16,573 nt of DNA, taken from positions 1-16,573 of the forward strand of contig JAKSGN010000025.1 of the NCBI GenBank assembly GCA_024180945.1. The letters run 5' to 3'. The notes beneath the pieces were generated by a model, which ran no database searches, was not told the origin of the DNA, and was given only the letters and a program-made list of their open reading frames with translations. Both the position numbers and the translations under genes were made by a program. Each line of letters begins with the position of its first letter. Position 1 is the stretch's first letter. Shown here piece after piece: positions 15,811 to 16,573 of this stretch. The stretch comes from Macrophomina tecta. Lineage: Eukaryota; Ascomycota; Dothideomycetes; Botryosphaeriales; Botryosphaeriaceae.

Positions 15811-16019
15811 TTTAACGTCCTTCTTGAGTCAGAGACTATCAAAGACGGGCTTTAGAAGCCGTTTCTAGTTATACATTTTCTAGAGGCTCCTTGTAAAAGA
15901 AGCATTCTAGGAGAGCACAAGGAATAGTAGACTTAAAAGCCAAACGAGAGGCAGGCCTCTAAGGAGATAGTATAAGAGAATAGTAATAGAAAACAAAGGA
16001 GTGTAAGCGTCGGACGTAT
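15809..16019 (-). other. LINE-C 3' untranslated region with terminal stem-loop
   Basis: 211 bp between the tail and the ORF2 stop (TAA at 16020-16022). A stem-loop at 15845-15862 pairs ACG and GCTT with AAGC and CGT around a 3-nt loop, with one bulged base, about 37 bp from the tail; its shape resembles the LINE-B hairpin. The region is rich in TpA and poor in CpA/TpG. Confidence 0.6.
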
Positions 16020-16573
16020 TTAAACCCCGTCGGGCGTGTTGTTAAGAATCCACCGGCGCGTAGATATCTTGGTTTTTCTAAGAAACTCAGCTGTTGCTTG
16101 AGCGCCTTTATTTGTAGTGAATAGGTCCGTAAGATTAAGAATAGGTTTCTCCAGAGCGTCTTTTATAGAGAGCCTTTCAGCTCTATATAAATAACAGTCT
16201 AAGAGGAGATGTCTCGGTGTTTGCTTTGCCGTACCAGAGCAGTAGCATCTATCATCCTCTACATGGTTAAAACGGTAGAGATAGGACTTGAAGTACCCGT
16301 GTCCAATCTTCAGCTGGTAGAAGGAGGAAGCTGTTTCCCTTACTGTAGTAGGGGCGATCAGCTTCCTCTTTATCTTCCAGGTAAATGCTTTACTGTAGGC
16401 TGAGCTGGGAACTGATAAGAGCTGGCTTTTCCACTCGTTGTAGAGAACTTCTTTTAGTTGCATTCCGTAGAATGCAACAGAAGTGTCTTCTGTTGTAGGG
16501 GGGATTAACGTTGCTTGTTTAGCAAGTCTGTCGGCCTCCTCATTTCCGTGCACGTTGACGTGCCCCGGAACCC
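16020..16573 (-). CDS. LINE-C ORF2, C-terminal end (RNase H end and knuckle), partial
   Basis: 183 codons open from the right edge to the TAA at 16020-16022. It enters within RNase H: VPGH followed by GNEEADRLAKQAT supplies the helper His and the last catalytic Asp. The following 150 residues match the C-terminal region of fungal LINE ORF2 proteins, with a knuckle CYCSG...H-x4-C (C-x-C-x8-H-x4-C) and a WILNN...DGV ending. The true start lies outside the window; the GTG at 16553 is an internal Val codon, not a start. The visible part has no stop or shift. Confidence 0.9.
   Translation of the reverse strand, partial: VPGHVNVHGNEEADRLAKQATLIPPTTEDTSVAFYGMQLKEVLYNEWKSQLLSVPSSAYSKAFTWKIKRKLIAPTTVRETASSFYQLKIGHGYFKSYLYRFNHVEDDRCYCSGTAKQTPRHLLLDCYLYRAERLSIKDALEKPILNLTDLFTTNKGAQATAEFLRKTKISTRRWILNNTPDGV

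Larger units (their letters stand above)
15785..16573 (-). mobile_element. LINE-C, 3' part of a non-LTR retrotransposon inserted in pol
   Basis: Minus-strand LINE whose (AAAT)6 tail joins the pol sequence at 15784/15785. It shows the 3' UTR and the last 183 codons of ORF2 and continues past the right edge. Because it interrupts an otherwise open pol, it landed after the Ty3/gypsy element. It is visibly more AT-rich than LINE-A and LINE-B and belongs to a different family from them, judged by sequence and tail. Confidence 0.88.

Noticed and set aside
1..16573. tRNA, rRNA, CRISPR array or host protein genes
   Set aside because: No cloverleaf, rRNA segment, regularly spaced repeat array or host-type domain was recognised on either strand.

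Overview
The window is a transposable-element island with no recognisable host gene. It looks like a filamentous ascomycete (Pezizomycotina) genome. Three non-LTR retrotransposons (LINEs) carry APE-type endonuclease, reverse transcriptase, RNase H and a C-terminal CxC-x8-H-x4-C knuckle, and the two seen in full also have an ORF1 with three CCHC-like knuckles; this is the layout of the Tad1 group common in fungi. A fungal-type Ty3/gypsy element with separate gag and pol frames sits beside them. The organism call is inference from element types; no species can be named.

Layout, left to right. Positions 1-214 end in a plus-strand A20 tract and may be the 3' end of an unidentified retroposed sequence. 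LINE-A (minus strand, about 215-5816) has ORF2 at 355-4218 and an ORF1 at 4211-5498 that is split by a +1 frameshift; its RNase H domain has lost most catalytic residues. A 318-bp non-coding stretch upstream of its ORF1 contains a perfect 30-bp palindrome made of two facing CCAAT boxes. LINE-B (minus, about 5817-11601) is complete: (ATC)7 3' tail, ORF2 at 6039-9887 with all catalytic motifs, and ORF1 at 9880-11412. A plus-strand Ty3/gypsy element starts with a probable 288-bp LTR (11602-11889), followed by gag (11981-13801) and pol (from 13798 by -1 frameshift). Its pol is cut inside the reverse transcriptase/connection region by LINE-C (minus), which enters with an (AAAT)6 tail at 15785-15808 and runs off the right edge; only the end of its RNase H and the C-terminal knuckle are visible.

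How the parts work together. In each LINE, ORF1 would bind the element RNA and ORF2 would nick the target, reverse-transcribe and remove RNA. In both complete LINEs the ORF2 ATG overlaps the ORF1 stop by the same 8 nucleotides (ATGAGTAG and ATGACTAA), suggesting coupled translation. In the Ty3/gypsy element, Gag and Gag-Pol are probably produced from one RNA through a canonical A AAA AAC slippery site directly before the gag stop, followed 5 nt later by a predicted hairpin. LINE-C is younger than the Ty3/gypsy copy because it lies inside it.

The most interesting points are the slippery site, an exact 60-codon tandem duplication between protease and reverse transcriptase, the degenerate RNase H in an otherwise open LINE-A ORF2, the shared 8-nt ORF overlap, an AT-hook-like motif in the LINE-B ORF1 protein, and a candidate self-priming site beside the LTR. 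I found no evidence of a wholly new system beyond these retrotransposon features.
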